DNA of 64,000 nt from Paraburkholderia sejongensis (GTDB taxonomy: Bacteria; Pseudomonadota; Gammaproteobacteria; Burkholderiales; Burkholderiaceae). Both the position numbers and the translations under genes were made by a program. Positions 46,000 through 54,320 of this stretch are shown here, piece by piece. The notes below the pieces were generated by a model. The model searched no databases, was not told the origin of the DNA, and saw nothing but the letters and a program-made list of their open reading frames with translations. The first letter of the stretch is position 1, and every line of letters begins with the position of its first letter. Location of the stretch: contig NZ_JAJITD010000001.1 of NCBI RefSeq assembly GCF_020880815.1, positions 62,001 through 126,000 of the forward strand, in the 5' to 3' direction.

Positions 46000-47397
46000 A
46001 TGAACTATTCCGCCACCCCCCAGCCCGCGGACCGCGACGCAGCGCAGCGCGTTGCCACGGCCGCCGGCGGCGCGCCAACGGCGCTTGCGCCCGAAAAACG
46101 CGCGAGCCACGCCAAGGCGATTGCCGCGATCACGCTCGGCAACGGCCTCGAATTTTTCGACTTCACGATCTACAGCTTCTTCGCGACGATCATCGGCAAG
46201 CTGTTTTTCCCGGTCGAAGGGCAGCTCGTGCAACTGATGCTCGCGGTCGGCACGTTCGGGGTCGGCTTCATCATGCGGCCGGTGGGCGGCGTGATTCTCG
46301 GCGGCTATGCCGACCGCGCGGGCCGCAAGGCCGCGATGAGCCTGACGCTGTGGCTGATGACGCTCGGCTCGGCGATCATCGCATTCGCGCCCGGTTACGC
46401 GACGATCGGCGTGGCCGCGCCGCTGCTGATCATCGTCGCGCGGCTGATTCAGGGCTTCGCGCTGGGCGGCGAGGTCGGCGCATCGACCGCGCTGCTGCTC
46501 GAATACGCGAGCGACCGCACGCGGGGTTTCTACGGCAGCTGGCAGTTCGTCAGCCAGGGCGCGAACACGGTGGTGGGCTCGCTGCTCGGCGTCGCGCTCG
46601 CCTCGACGCTGTCGCCGGCCGCGCTCGAAAGCTGGGGCTGGCGCGTGCCGTTCGTAATCGGCATGGCGATGGGGCCGATCGGCATCTATATCCGGCGGCA
46701 TCTGGACGAGACCTTGCCGGGTGTCGAGGATGGGGCGGCGCAGGCGGCCTCGACCCCGCTCGCGAAGCCGGCCGAACAACCGGCCTCGCTGCCGGTGCGC
46801 AAGCTGTTTCGCGACCACGCGCGCTCGATCACGACCGGCACGCTGACGACGATCGGCGGCACCGCGGCGAACTACATCGTGCTGTTCTATCTATCGACCT
46901 ACGCGATCAAGATCCTGCATCTGCCGATGGCGTCGGCGTTGTGGGCCGCGTGGACCGGCGCGGTGGTCACGGTGATCTGCTCGCCGCTCGCCGGCGCGCT
47001 GTCCGACCGGCTCGGCCGCAAGCCGGTGATGGCGGTGTCGCGCGTGCTGCTGATTCTGGCGGTCTATCCGGCCTTCATGGCGATCAACGCGGTGCCGACG
47101 GTGCCGGTGCTGCTCGCGGTGGTCGCCGCTCTCGCGGTGCTGGTCGCGTTCACCGCGGTGCCCAATATCGTGATGCTGCCGGAGCTCTTTCCGCGCGCGA
47201 TCCGCGCGACCGGGATGTCGATCGTGTATTGCCTGGGCGTATCGATTTTCGGCGGCTTCGCGCAGTTTTTCGCAACGTGGCTGATCCAGATTTCCGGCAG
47301 CAATCTCGCGCCGGCGTGGTATCTGATCGGGTGCAGCGTGGTGTCGCTGCTGCCGTTGCCGTTGATGCGGGAGACGGCGGGCAAGCCGATCGATTGA
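46000..47397 (+). CDS. MHS-family MFS transporter
   Basis: A 465-residue transporter. ATG 46000 follows GGAGACTCAG; an ATG at 45988 is in frame. It has the MHS pattern: ITLGNGLEFFDFTIYSFFAT in helix 1, GGYADRAGRKAAM, and QGFALGGEVGASTALLLEYA, with a second LSDRLGRKPVM loop in the C-terminal half. It follows the amidohydrolase by about 130 bases in the same direction and probably imports that enzyme's substrate. A bidirectional terminator follows the stop. Confidence 0.9.
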   Translation: MNYSATPQPADRDAAQRVATAAGGAPTALAPEKRASHAKAIAAITLGNGLEFFDFTIYSFFATIIGKLFFPVEGQLVQLMLAVGTFGVGFIMRPVGGVILGGYADRAGRKAAMSLTLWLMTLGSAIIAFAPGYATIGVAAPLLIIVARLIQGFALGGEVGASTALLLEYASDRTRGFYGSWQFVSQGANTVVGSLLGVALASTLSPAALESWGWRVPFVIGMAMGPIGIYIRRHLDETLPGVEDGAAQAASTPLAKPAEQPASLPVRKLFRDHARSITTGTLTTIGGTAANYIVLFYLSTYAIKILHLPMASALWAAWTGAVVTVICSPLAGALSDRLGRKPVMAVSRVLLILAVYPAFMAINAVPTVPVLLAVVAALAVLVAFTAVPNIVMLPELFPRAIRATGMSIVYCLGVSIFGGFAQFFATWLIQISGSNLAPAWYLIGCSVVSLLPLPLMRETAGKPID

Positions 47398-47437
47398 GGA
47401 CGCGACGCGCGGCGCCGCGCGCACAATGACCCGCAAA

Positions 47438-47471
47438 AAAAGAGGCGCGATCGAAAGATCGCGCCTCTTTT
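47438..47471. terminator. Bidirectional intrinsic terminator
   Basis: AAAAGAGGCGCGATC-GAAA-GATCGCGCCTCTTTT is a perfect 15-bp stem with a GAAA tetraloop, giving T-runs on both strands. It lies between two convergent transporter genes and should end both transcripts. Confidence 0.95.
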
Positions 47472-47499
47472 GCCATCCGCCAACGGTCCCGCGCAACAC

Positions 47500-48759
47500 T
47501 CACCGCGCGGTCGATTTCCCTCCATTGGTCACCGGCGTCCCATCGCCATTGCCGGCCGGCGCATCGCGCGTCTCCGGCATCGCCGCCCACACCAGCAGCA
47601 CCGCGAGCGCGCCCGCCGCCGCGAGGCAGAAGAAGCTCACCGCATTGCCGAAGTGATCGGCGACGAAGCCCGCCGCGGTCGTGCTGAGCGTCGCGCCGAT
47701 CCCGGCCGCGAGCCCGAACAGACCGATACACAGGTTGTAGCGGCCCTTGTCGCCGGCCACGTCGGCGGCGATCAGCGGCAGCATCACGCCGAACACCGCG
47801 GCGCTCAGACCGTCGAGCATCTGCACCGGCACCAGCAGATACGGACTGCTGATCCCGGCGAACAGCAGCGCGCGGATCGGCAATGCCGAGAAGCCGAGCA
47901 GCAGGATCGGCCGACGACCCCAGCGCTCGGCCGAGCGGCCGACCCACGGCGACATCATCGCGACGATCGCCTGCGGGACGATGATGCACGCGGCAATCAC
48001 CAGCTGCACGTTGTCGCCCATGCCGGCCGTCACTTCGCCGGCCGCGAGATTGAGCATCGCCGCGTTCGACAGATGGAACAGCACGATGCATGCGGCGAAC
48101 AGCAGCAGACGCCGGTCGCGCAGCAACTCGCGCAGGCTCTCGCGCCGCTCCAGCTGCTCGGGTGTCGGCGCCGCTTTGGGCAGCTCGATCGTGTCGGTGC
48201 GCTGGATCATCGATAGCGCGATCAGCGCCGGCACCGCGAGCCCCGCGGTCAGAAAGAACACCGCGCGCGGCGAGTAGTACTCGCCAAAGAGACCCATCAA
48301 GCCGGCGGCGACCGCGCTGCCGATCGACGCCCAACGCGCGTTGCGGCCGAGCCGGTCGCCGAGATTGGCGCGCCCCACCAGCGCGAACGAGATCGCCGCG
48401 AGCGCCGGCGTCAGCATGCAGCTTGCGAAGCCGTGGAACACCTCGGCGGCGATCACCGGCAGCACGGTCGGGCTGACCGCGAGCAGCATCGCGCTGAGGA
48501 TGATCGCGACGATCGCCCACGCGGCCGCGCCTTTCTTGTTGCGCAGCGCATCGACCGCGGCGCCGCCGGGCACCTGGCTGACCATCGCGCTGATCGTGCC
48601 GACCGACAGCACCATGCCGATCTCGCCCTGGGTCCACTTATGCGATGCCAGATACGACGCGATGAACGGCCCGAAACCGGTCTGCACATTGGCGACGAAG
48701 AAGTTCAGCCAATCGAGCGCGCGCAGACTGCGGGCCGTGACTACTGTGCGGACCGTCAT
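47500..48759 (-). CDS. MFS transporter, uncharacterised
   Basis: A 419-residue protein with about twelve helices: DWLNFFVANVQTGFGPFIAS near the N-terminus, VPGGAAVDALRNKKGAA in the first loop, and SPWVGRSAERWGRRPILLLG in the second half. It belongs to the MFS but not to the MHS group above, and no substrate can be assigned. Its ATG overlaps the stop of the PRC-barrel lipoprotein gene upstream (ATGA), so both are made from one transcript. The bidirectional terminator lies just after its stop. Confidence 0.88.
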   Translation of the reverse strand: MTVRTVVTARSLRALDWLNFFVANVQTGFGPFIASYLASHKWTQGEIGMVLSVGTISAMVSQVPGGAAVDALRNKKGAAAWAIVAIILSAMLLAVSPTVLPVIAAEVFHGFASCMLTPALAAISFALVGRANLGDRLGRNARWASIGSAVAAGLMGLFGEYYSPRAVFFLTAGLAVPALIALSMIQRTDTIELPKAAPTPEQLERRESLRELLRDRRLLLFAACIVLFHLSNAAMLNLAAGEVTAGMGDNVQLVIAACIIVPQAIVAMMSPWVGRSAERWGRRPILLLGFSALPIRALLFAGISSPYLLVPVQMLDGLSAAVFGVMLPLIAADVAGDKGRYNLCIGLFGLAAGIGATLSTTAAGFVADHFGNAVSFFCLAAAGALAVLLVWAAMPETRDAPAGNGDGTPVTNGGKSTAR

Positions 48760-49901
48760 CGGACCGCCCGTGCGTTGGAGACCGCCACGGCGGTCGAGCC
48801 GGACGGCGCCGAGCCAGTCGTGCCGCCGGCCGAGCCGCCAGCCGGGGAGCCGCCGGCCGATGCGCCCGGCGCGGACGCGGCGGGCACCGCGGAGGCGGCG
48901 GGCGCCGGCGCCGGACCGGGCGACACCGCGCGAATCGGTTTATCGGCGGCGTACGGCGGCGTTGCGTTGATCTGCGCGTCGCTCAATTCGAGCAGCGGAT
49001 GCAGTTCCTTGTCGCGCGTGACGAAGCGCAGCGCGGACCAGTTCGCGGCGATCGTGCGGCGCTCGGTGCTGACCATCCCGCTGACGTCGAGCACCACCGC
49101 CTGCGGCTGCGCGTTGCCGTCGATCAGCACGTCGACCACCCGGCCGACCTTCGCGCCGTTCGCGCGCTCGACGGTTGCATCGAGCATCGGCAGCTGCGGC
49201 GCGCTCGCCTTGTTCGCGGCGGCCGGCACCGCGCCCGCGTTCAGCGTGATCGGTGCTTCCTTCGCGCTCGGCGTGAAGCGGAACGCGCTCCACGGGAAGT
49301 TCACCTTGCGGTCGCCGACGCCGAGAAAGCCCTGCAGATTGACGACCATCTCGAGCGGCTTGCCGGCGGCGTCGGCGATCATGTCGACCGCGCGGCCGAC
49401 CGGCTTGCCGTCGGGCTTCTGCACCTGGCTGTCGAGCAGCGTGTGGGCCGCGTTGCGATCGATCGCGCGCAGCAGGATCAGCTGCCGCGGCGGGGGCGGC
49501 GGCGGGGGCGGGGGCGGCGCGGCGACGGGCGGCGACGGCTCGACCCGGCGCGGCTTGACGACCGGCTTCTTCGGTTTCTTCGGCTGCTCCGGCTCGTTGC
49601 TCGCGGTCTCGGCCGGCTCCGGCTCGGACGCCGCGACCGGCGCGCTGGCCGGCTCGACCGGCATCACCGTCGCATCGACGATCGGGGCCTGCTGGGTGCC
49701 CCACAGCATGGTGCTGCAGCCGCTCAACGCGGCGAGCGCGAGCAGCGCGGCCAGCGCCGCGAGCATGCGCGCGACCCGCAGCAGCGCGTGCAGCGCGAAC
49801 GGTTCGAACGGGGGACGCGCCGCGATCGGTGCACTCGATGCGATCGATGCAATCGATGCAATCGGCAGGCGCCCGACAGGACGCGGAAAACCGCCAGTCA
49901 T
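48756..49901 (-). CDS. PRC-barrel domain lipoprotein with polyproline linker
   Basis: A 381-residue protein from ATG 49901 (GGAG ten bases upstream). A lipobox-like end of a hydrophobic stretch (LLALAALSGC, Cys about residue 56) suggests a lipoprotein; ATG 49766 would give a more typical 17-residue signal. Then come an acidic/Lys-Pro-rich linker, a run of ten prolines, and two PRC-barrel-like domains (GKPVGRAVDMIADAAGKPLE; GAKVGRVVDVLIDGNAQPQA), and a Gly/Ser/Ala-rich tail. PRC barrels mediate protein-protein contacts; an envelope role is inferred. It is translationally coupled to the MFS gene downstream, which is an odd pairing. Confidence 0.82.
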   Translation of the reverse strand: MTGGFPRPVGRLPIASIASIASSAPIAARPPFEPFALHALLRVARMLAALAALLALAALSGCSTMLWGTQQAPIVDATVMPVEPASAPVAASEPEPAETASNEPEQPKKPKKPVVKPRRVEPSPPVAAPPPPPPPPPPRQLILLRAIDRNAAHTLLDSQVQKPDGKPVGRAVDMIADAAGKPLEMVVNLQGFLGVGDRKVNFPWSAFRFTPSAKEAPITLNAGAVPAAANKASAPQLPMLDATVERANGAKVGRVVDVLIDGNAQPQAVVLDVSGMVSTERRTIAANWSALRFVTRDKELHPLLELSDAQINATPPYAADKPIRAVSPGPAPAPAASAVPAASAPGASAGGSPAGGSAGGTTGSAPSGSTAVAVSNARAVR

Positions 49902-50322
49902 CGGGAAAAGCTCCACGTAGCAGGTGCGGGCGGAGGCGAGGAGCCGCCGCGATTGGATGAGATAGGGGCAGAGTTTAACCTGCACGGCTCGCCGGCCCCG
50001 GTTTCGCGCGCGCCGCGGCGCGGCTCGCGATGCACGGCGCGTGCCCGCCGCGGGCGTCACATGGGGCGCGCGCGCTCGCCCGGCAGGCTGCTCGGCGCGT
50101 AGGTGTAAACGCGCGGCGTGCGTACGCGCTGTGCCGTCGCGCCAAAGATATAAGTCGCGCGACATGTCCGGCATGCCATTCATGCGATTGGACCCATATT
50201 TGTGTTCCCCTACATTGCGACTCAGAAAAGCGCCATTCGAATTCAATACATCCACGAGACAACCCTGACGACGGCTCGCCCGCTGCGGCCGTTTCAGCAC
50301 GCTGATAAAGGAGGCAGTCATC
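49902..50322. other. Divergent region between the PRC-barrel gene and the NCS2 permease
   Basis: About 420 bases with no credible gene. The permease-proximal part (50140-50280) is A/T-richer and is the likely promoter zone. AAAGGAGG at 50308-50315 is the permease ribosome binding site. No purine riboswitch fold was recognised. Confidence 0.5.
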
Positions 50323-51705
50323 ATGATGGAACCCCAGGCCCTCGCGACACCCGAGGTCGCGCCGGAGTCGTTCGACTCCAAAGGCTTTCTCGACCGCTAC
50401 TTCGATATCACCGCGCGCGGCAGCACGCAGCGCGCGGAAATCGTCGCCGGCATCACGACCTTCCTCGCGATGGTCTACTCCGTGTTCGTGGTGCCCGGCA
50501 TGTTCGGCAAGGCCGGCTTCGACACCAGCGCGGTGTTCGTCGCCGTGTGCCTGACCACCGCGTTCGGCTCGCTGCTGATGGGCGTGTGGGCGCGTCTGCC
50601 GATCGCGATCGGCTGCGCGATCTCGCTGACCGCGTTCACCGCATTCGGCCTCGTGCTCGGCAAGGGCCTGCATCCGACCGTCGCGCTCGGCGCGGTGTTC
50701 CTGATGGGCGTCGTGTTCACCGCGATTTCGGTGACCGGCGTGCGCTCGTGGATCCTGCGCAATCTGCCGGAGGGCATCGCGCACGGCACCGGCATCGGCA
50801 TTGGCCTCTTTCTGCTGCTGATCGCCGCGAACGATGTCGGCCTCGTCGTGAAGAATCCGGGCGCCGGTCTGCCGGTCTCGCTCGGCCATCTCACCGCGTT
50901 GCCGGCGCTGATGTCGGTGGCCGGGCTCGCGGCGATCGTCGGGCTGGTGCGCCGGCGCGTGCCGGGCGCGATCCTGATCGTGATCGTCGCGATTTCGGCG
51001 CTCGGGCTCGCGCTCGATCCGGCCGTCGCGTTTCACGGCGTGTTCGCGGTGCCGTCGCTGTCCGCGCCGGGCCATGCGTCGCTGATCGGCGCGATGGACG
51101 TGAAGGGGGCGCTCTCGATGGCGGTGTTGCCGAGCGTGCTCGCGCTGGTGATGACCGCGGTGTTCGACGCGACCGGCACGATCCGCGCGGTCGCCGGCCA
51201 GGCGGGGCAGCTCGATGCGAATGGCCGCATCATCAACGGCGGCCGCGCGCTGACCGCCGATTCGGTCAGCTCGATTTTCTCGGGACTGCTCGGCGGCGCG
51301 CCGGCGGCCGCGTATATCGAATCGACGGTCGGCGTCGCCGCCGGCGCGAAGACCGGGATGGCGGCGGCGGTGGTCGGGCTGCTGTTCCTCGTGGTGATGT
51401 TCTTCTCGCCGCTCGCCGCGCTGGTGCCTTCGTATGCGACCGCGCCCGCGCTGATGTACGTCGGTCTGCTGATGCTGTCGAACGTCGCGAAGCTGCATAT
51501 GGACGACATGGTCGATGCGATGGCGGGGCTCGTGTGCGCGGTGTTTATCGTGCTGACCGCGAATATCGTGACCGGCATCATGCTCGGCTTCGCGACGCTG
51601 GTGATCGGCCGGGTGGTCAGCGGCGAGTATCGCAAGCTCAATGTGGGCACGGTGGCGATCGCGGCGGTGCTGGTCGGGTTTTATGTCGGCGGCTGGGCGA
51701 TCTGA
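50323..51705 (+). CDS. NCS2-family (AzgA-like) purine permease
   Basis: A 460-residue permease with a strong AAAGGAGG site before ATG 50323. Family marks: [20 protein letters not shown], the helix-1 [76 protein letters not shown] and [20 protein letters not shown]. These place it in the AzgA/GhxP hypoxanthine-guanine-adenine branch rather than the xanthine/uracil branch. It stands alone, with no purine catabolic genes nearby. The exact base transported cannot be read out. Confidence 0.92.
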   Translation: MMEPQALATPEVAPESFDSKGFLDRYFDITARGSTQRAEIVAGITTFLAMVYSVFVVPGMFGKAGFDTSAVFVAVCLTTAFGSLLMGVWARLPIAIGCAISLTAFTAFGLVLGKGLHPTVALGAVFLMGVVFTAISVTGVRSWILRNLPEGIAHGTGIGIGLFLLLIAANDVGLVVKNPGAGLPVSLGHLTALPALMSVAGLAAIVGLVRRRVPGAILIVIVAISALGLALDPAVAFHGVFAVPSLSAPGHASLIGAMDVKGALSMAVLPSVLALVMTAVFDATGTIRAVAGQAGQLDANGRIINGGRALTADSVSSIFSGLLGGAPAAAYIESTVGVAAGAKTGMAAAVVGLLFLVVMFFSPLAALVPSYATAPALMYVGLLMLSNVAKLHMDDMVDAMAGLVCAVFIVLTANIVTGIMLGFATLVIGRVVSGEYRKLNVGTVAIAAVLVGFYVGGWAI

Positions 51706-51813
51706 CGCTAATCGGGGATCTTGAGCGAAATGGGCGGCGCTGCTTGACTTTCGCGTGGGCATCGCCCAACGCTTCAGTCGTTCAGCCCGCATGCCGCGGG
51801 AAAGGAGACGCAG

Positions 51814-52557
51814 ATGGATCCCCAACACCGCACAGCCACTCGCGAGGAATGGCTCGCCGCGAGCCGCGCGCTGCTCGCCGAGGAAAAAGCCCATATGCGC
51901 GCCGGCGACGAACTGGCGCGCAAGCGGCGCGAATTACCGTGGGTCAAGGTCGACAAGACCTATACGTTCGATACGCCGCAAGGCCGCAAGACGCTCGCCG
52001 GGTTGTTCGACGGACGCAGTCAACTGATCGTCTATCACTTCATGATGGGACCGGATTGGCAAGAGGGCTGCGTCGGCTGCTCGTTTCTGTCGGACCATAT
52101 GACCGGCATCGTCACCCATCTGGAACATCACGACGTCAGCTACGTGACGGTGTCGCGCGCGCCGCTCGCGAAGATCGAGGCGTTCAAACAGCGGATGGGA
52201 TGGAGTTTTCCGTGGGTGTCGTCGCATGGCAGCGACTTCAATTTCGACTACCACGTGTCGTTTACGCCCGAGCAGCTGGCGAGCAAAAACGCGTTCTACA
52301 ACTTCAGCGAGCAGGACGTCGGCATCGACGAGCAGCATGGCCACAGCGTGTTCTACAAGGACGTGAACGGCGGCGTGTATCACACGTACTCATGCTTTGG
52401 ACGTGGCGACGAGCGCTTCATCAATACCTACGCGCATCTGGACGTGACGCCGAAAGGGCGCAACGAACGGAGCAATCTGACCGATTGGGTCAGGCATCAC
52501 GACCGCTATGACGGGAACGGGAAGGCGGACGGCGGTTGCGCGGCGTGCGGACAGTGA
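51814..52557 (+). CDS. DUF899 family, thioredoxin-like fold protein
   Basis: A 247-residue soluble protein with GGAGA upstream of ATG 51814. It matches DUF899: TREEWLAASRALLAEEKAHM at the N-terminus, LPWVKVDKTYTFDTPQG, YHFMMGPDWQEGCVGCSFLS with a CVGC motif where thioredoxin-like proteins carry their active cysteines, and a C-terminal HTYSCFGRG segment. A redox function is plausible but not established. A further CAAC near the C-terminus is present. No neighbour indicates a pathway. Confidence 0.88.
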   Translation: MDPQHRTATREEWLAASRALLAEEKAHMRAGDELARKRRELPWVKVDKTYTFDTPQGRKTLAGLFDGRSQLIVYHFMMGPDWQEGCVGCSFLSDHMTGIVTHLEHHDVSYVTVSRAPLAKIEAFKQRMGWSFPWVSSHGSDFNFDYHVSFTPEQLASKNAFYNFSEQDVGIDEQHGHSVFYKDVNGGVYHTYSCFGRGDERFINTYAHLDVTPKGRNERSNLTDWVRHHDRYDGNGKADGGCAACGQ

Positions 52558-52572
52558 GGGGGAGCGGGCGCG

Positions 52573-52755
52573 CTATAACGCCATCTCGAACGCGGGCCGG
52601 AAAAACATTTCCATCGCCATCACGACGAGGCTCATCGCGGCCGCGGCGAGCGTCAATACGCCATATTCGTCATAGCGCGCGTCGTACAGGCACGCTATGA
52701 CGAACAGAATCGCCAGCAGGTTGGTTAGCCAGTCGAAATTCAGCGCAAGGGTCAT
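52573..52755 (-). CDS. Small two-helix membrane protein, unknown
   Basis: A 60-residue hydrophobic protein: DWLTNLLAILFVIACLYDAR, then a short DARYDEYG loop, then VLTLAAAAMSLVVMAMEMFF. The ribosome binding site is weak, but codon use is like real genes and the two clean helices make chance less likely. I do not recognise the family. It converges with the DUF899 gene. Confidence 0.55.
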   Translation of the reverse strand: MTLALNFDWLTNLLAILFVIACLYDARYDEYGVLTLAAAAMSLVVMAMEMFFRPAFEMAL

Positions 52756-52943
52756 CGATCGGGTCCGGGCTCATGTGCGACGGTCTGAGCGCACTTCAAG
52801 GCCGGCGCGATTCTATCGAAACGAGCTTACGGATTCGCAACGATTGCGCTTACACAGCTTACGGTTGCACGCGCGTGTGAGGACACCTGAATAACGTGTT
52901 TGCGCGGGCTGCGTGGCAACTGCGCCGCGAGCCCGCGGCGCGC

Positions 52944-53858
52944 CTAGCGGGAGTGCGGATCCGCCATCATGTCGCGCTCGATCCACTCGATCACCGACGT
53001 GCGGCGCGGCTGCCAGCCGAGCAGCTTGCGCGCGCGTTCGCCGCGCACCCGGCTGTTCGAGCCGAGCCCGTACGACGCCATCTCGTAGCCCCATTCCTCT
53101 TTCGCGTCTTCGAGCGGCCAGTTTTGCGGCGCGCCCAGCTTCAGCGCGCGGGCGATCGCCGCGCTCATCTCCCGGAACGACGCTTCGCCGCTTTCGACGA
53201 AATAGAACGCGCCGGCCGGGGTCTTTTCGAGCGCGAGCCGATACAGCTCGGCGACGTCGTCGATATGGACGTTCGACCAGATGTTGCCGCCGCTGCCGAC
53301 ATGGCGCACCACGCCGCTCTTTTGCGCCTGCCGCACGAGGCGCGGCAACTGCACGCTCGCGCTGCCGTCGACCGCGCCGTGGCCGTAGATCAGCGTGTTG
53401 CACAACACCGCCGAACGGATGTTCTTGCCGGCGGCGTCGAGCACCAGGCGATCAATCGCGACGCGCGCGGCCTTGTCGGCGGTCGGCTCGGGCAGCGCGT
53501 CTTCGTGATAGATGCGCGCGTTGCCGCGCTCGCCGCCCGACGCGTCGCCGACGATGCTCGAACCGCTGGTGTGCAGCAACACCTTGCCGGAGCCGGCGAG
53601 AGCGTCGATCAGCGCGCGCACCGCGCCTTCGTGGTCGCTGCTCGCCGCGTTGATCACCGCGTCGGCGGCTTGCGCTTCGGCGTGCAACCGCGCGCTGTCC
53701 TCGAGCGTGCCGACCACCGGTTCGATGCCGAGCCGGCGCAATTGCGCGCTGTGTTCGGGACTGCGGATCAGACCGCGCACCTGATGGCCGGCGCGCGCGA
53801 GATACGCGGCGATCGAGCCGCCGATAAAGCCGCTTGCGCCTGTAACGAAAATCTTCAA
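52944..53858 (-). CDS. NAD(P)-dependent epimerase/dehydratase-like SDR
   Basis: A 304-residue extended-type SDR. The start is TTG 53858, supported by CAGGAG seven bases upstream. It has the Rossmann motif FVTGASGFIGGSIAAYLARA (residues 4-23), an INAASSDHEGAV stretch after beta-4 and a VLLHTSGSSIVGD catalytic-Ser segment; the Y-x-x-x-K pair is not clear (ADKAARVAIDRL follows instead), so the activity may differ from typical epimerases. Substrate unknown. A perfect 24-base palindrome lies about 105 bases before the start. Confidence 0.85.
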   Translation of the reverse strand: MKIFVTGASGFIGGSIAAYLARAGHQVRGLIRSPEHSAQLRRLGIEPVVGTLEDSARLHAEAQAADAVINAASSDHEGAVRALIDALAGSGKVLLHTSGSSIVGDASGGERGNARIYHEDALPEPTADKAARVAIDRLVLDAAGKNIRSAVLCNTLIYGHGAVDGSASVQLPRLVRQAQKSGVVRHVGSGGNIWSNVHIDDVAELYRLALEKTPAGAFYFVESGEASFREMSAAIARALKLGAPQNWPLEDAKEEWGYEMASYGLGSNSRVRGERARKLLGWQPRRTSVIEWIERDMMADPHSR

Positions 53859-53962
53859 GACGTTCTCCTGTGTGCCTGGCCTGAGTGCCTGAACGGGGAC
53901 CGCGAGCGCGATCGAAAGGCGTGCAGTATGGCGTCGAAAATTTCTCGCAAAAAGGCGCCTGG

Positions 53963-53986
53963 TTTCAAATCAATCTTGATTTGAAA
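53963..53986. promoter_or_regulatory. 24-base palindrome upstream of the epimerase gene
   Basis: TTTCAAATCAA-TC-TTGATTTGAAA is an exact 11-bp inverted repeat with a 2-base centre, A/T-rich in a GC-rich genome, 105 bases upstream of the minus-strand epimerase start. It looks like a dimeric repressor site (TetR, MarR or HxlR type). No regulator gene adjoins it. Confidence 0.6.
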
Positions 53987-54104
53987 TCAATAATCGCAGT
54001 TGCCGGCGGGTTCTCCTATCACTGTTTTATCGCTGACTCCTGGGGCGCCGGGAGTGCCGCCGCGCCGCCGGACTGGCCGTTGCTTTGGCCGATATTTCGT
54101 ACAC

Positions 54105-54116
54105 GTGTATATACAA
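54105..54116. promoter_or_regulatory. HutC operator, distal copy
   Basis: GTGTATATACAA contains the palindrome TGTATATACA and matches the promoter-proximal site at 11 of 12 bases. It is about 205 bases before hutH, 156 bases upstream of the second copy. Confidence 0.65.
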
Positions 54117-54259
54117 GTCTGCCGCCGGAGTGCTGTAACCCGGCCCGCGCAGGTGTGTCCAAATCGTCCGCGGACGCCTTTGCCAAGCTATCAAGCGCCC
54201 GACCGCGCGTCCTCAGCTCCGCTCATGGAAATCCCCAGGCGGGAAATCTTGAAAAAGAA

Positions 54260-54273
54260 GTTGTATATACAAC
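54260..54273. promoter_or_regulatory. HutC operator, promoter-proximal copy
   Basis: GTTGTATATACAAC is a perfect 14-base palindrome and a close match to the HutC site known from Pseudomonas and other proteobacteria (TTGTATATACAA-like). It overlaps the predicted -35 of the hut promoter, so bound HutC would block transcription until urocanate releases it. Confidence 0.85.
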
Positions 54274-54289
54274 AGCGGCCCGCTAGACT
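54261..54289 (+). promoter_or_regulatory. Predicted hut operon promoter
   Basis: TTGTAT (54261-54266) and TAGACT (54284-54289) are separated by 17 bases, a workable sigma70 pair, with the -35 inside the operator palindrome. The hutH ATG is 31 bases downstream of the -10. Confidence 0.55.
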
Positions 54290-54298
54290 TATTCGAAC

Positions 54299-54310
54299 TT
54301 GTATAGACAG
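54299..54310. promoter_or_regulatory. HutC-like partial site at the hutH leader
   Basis: TTGTATAGACAG keeps the left half of the operator (TTGTATA) and 10 of 12 bases overall; it lies 38 bases downstream of the perfect copy, just before the ribosome binding region. It may be a weak auxiliary site. Confidence 0.5.
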
Positions 54311-54320
54311 GACCACAACC

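Noticed and set aside
50140..50322. Possible purine riboswitch before the NCS2 permease
   Set aside because: The conserved purine-aptamer core could not be found, and such riboswitches are not typical of this group.
52896..53984. Plus-strand frame over the epimerase gene
   Set aside because: No domain; the minus strand has a Rossmann motif, a sensible TTG start with CAGGAG and SDR features.
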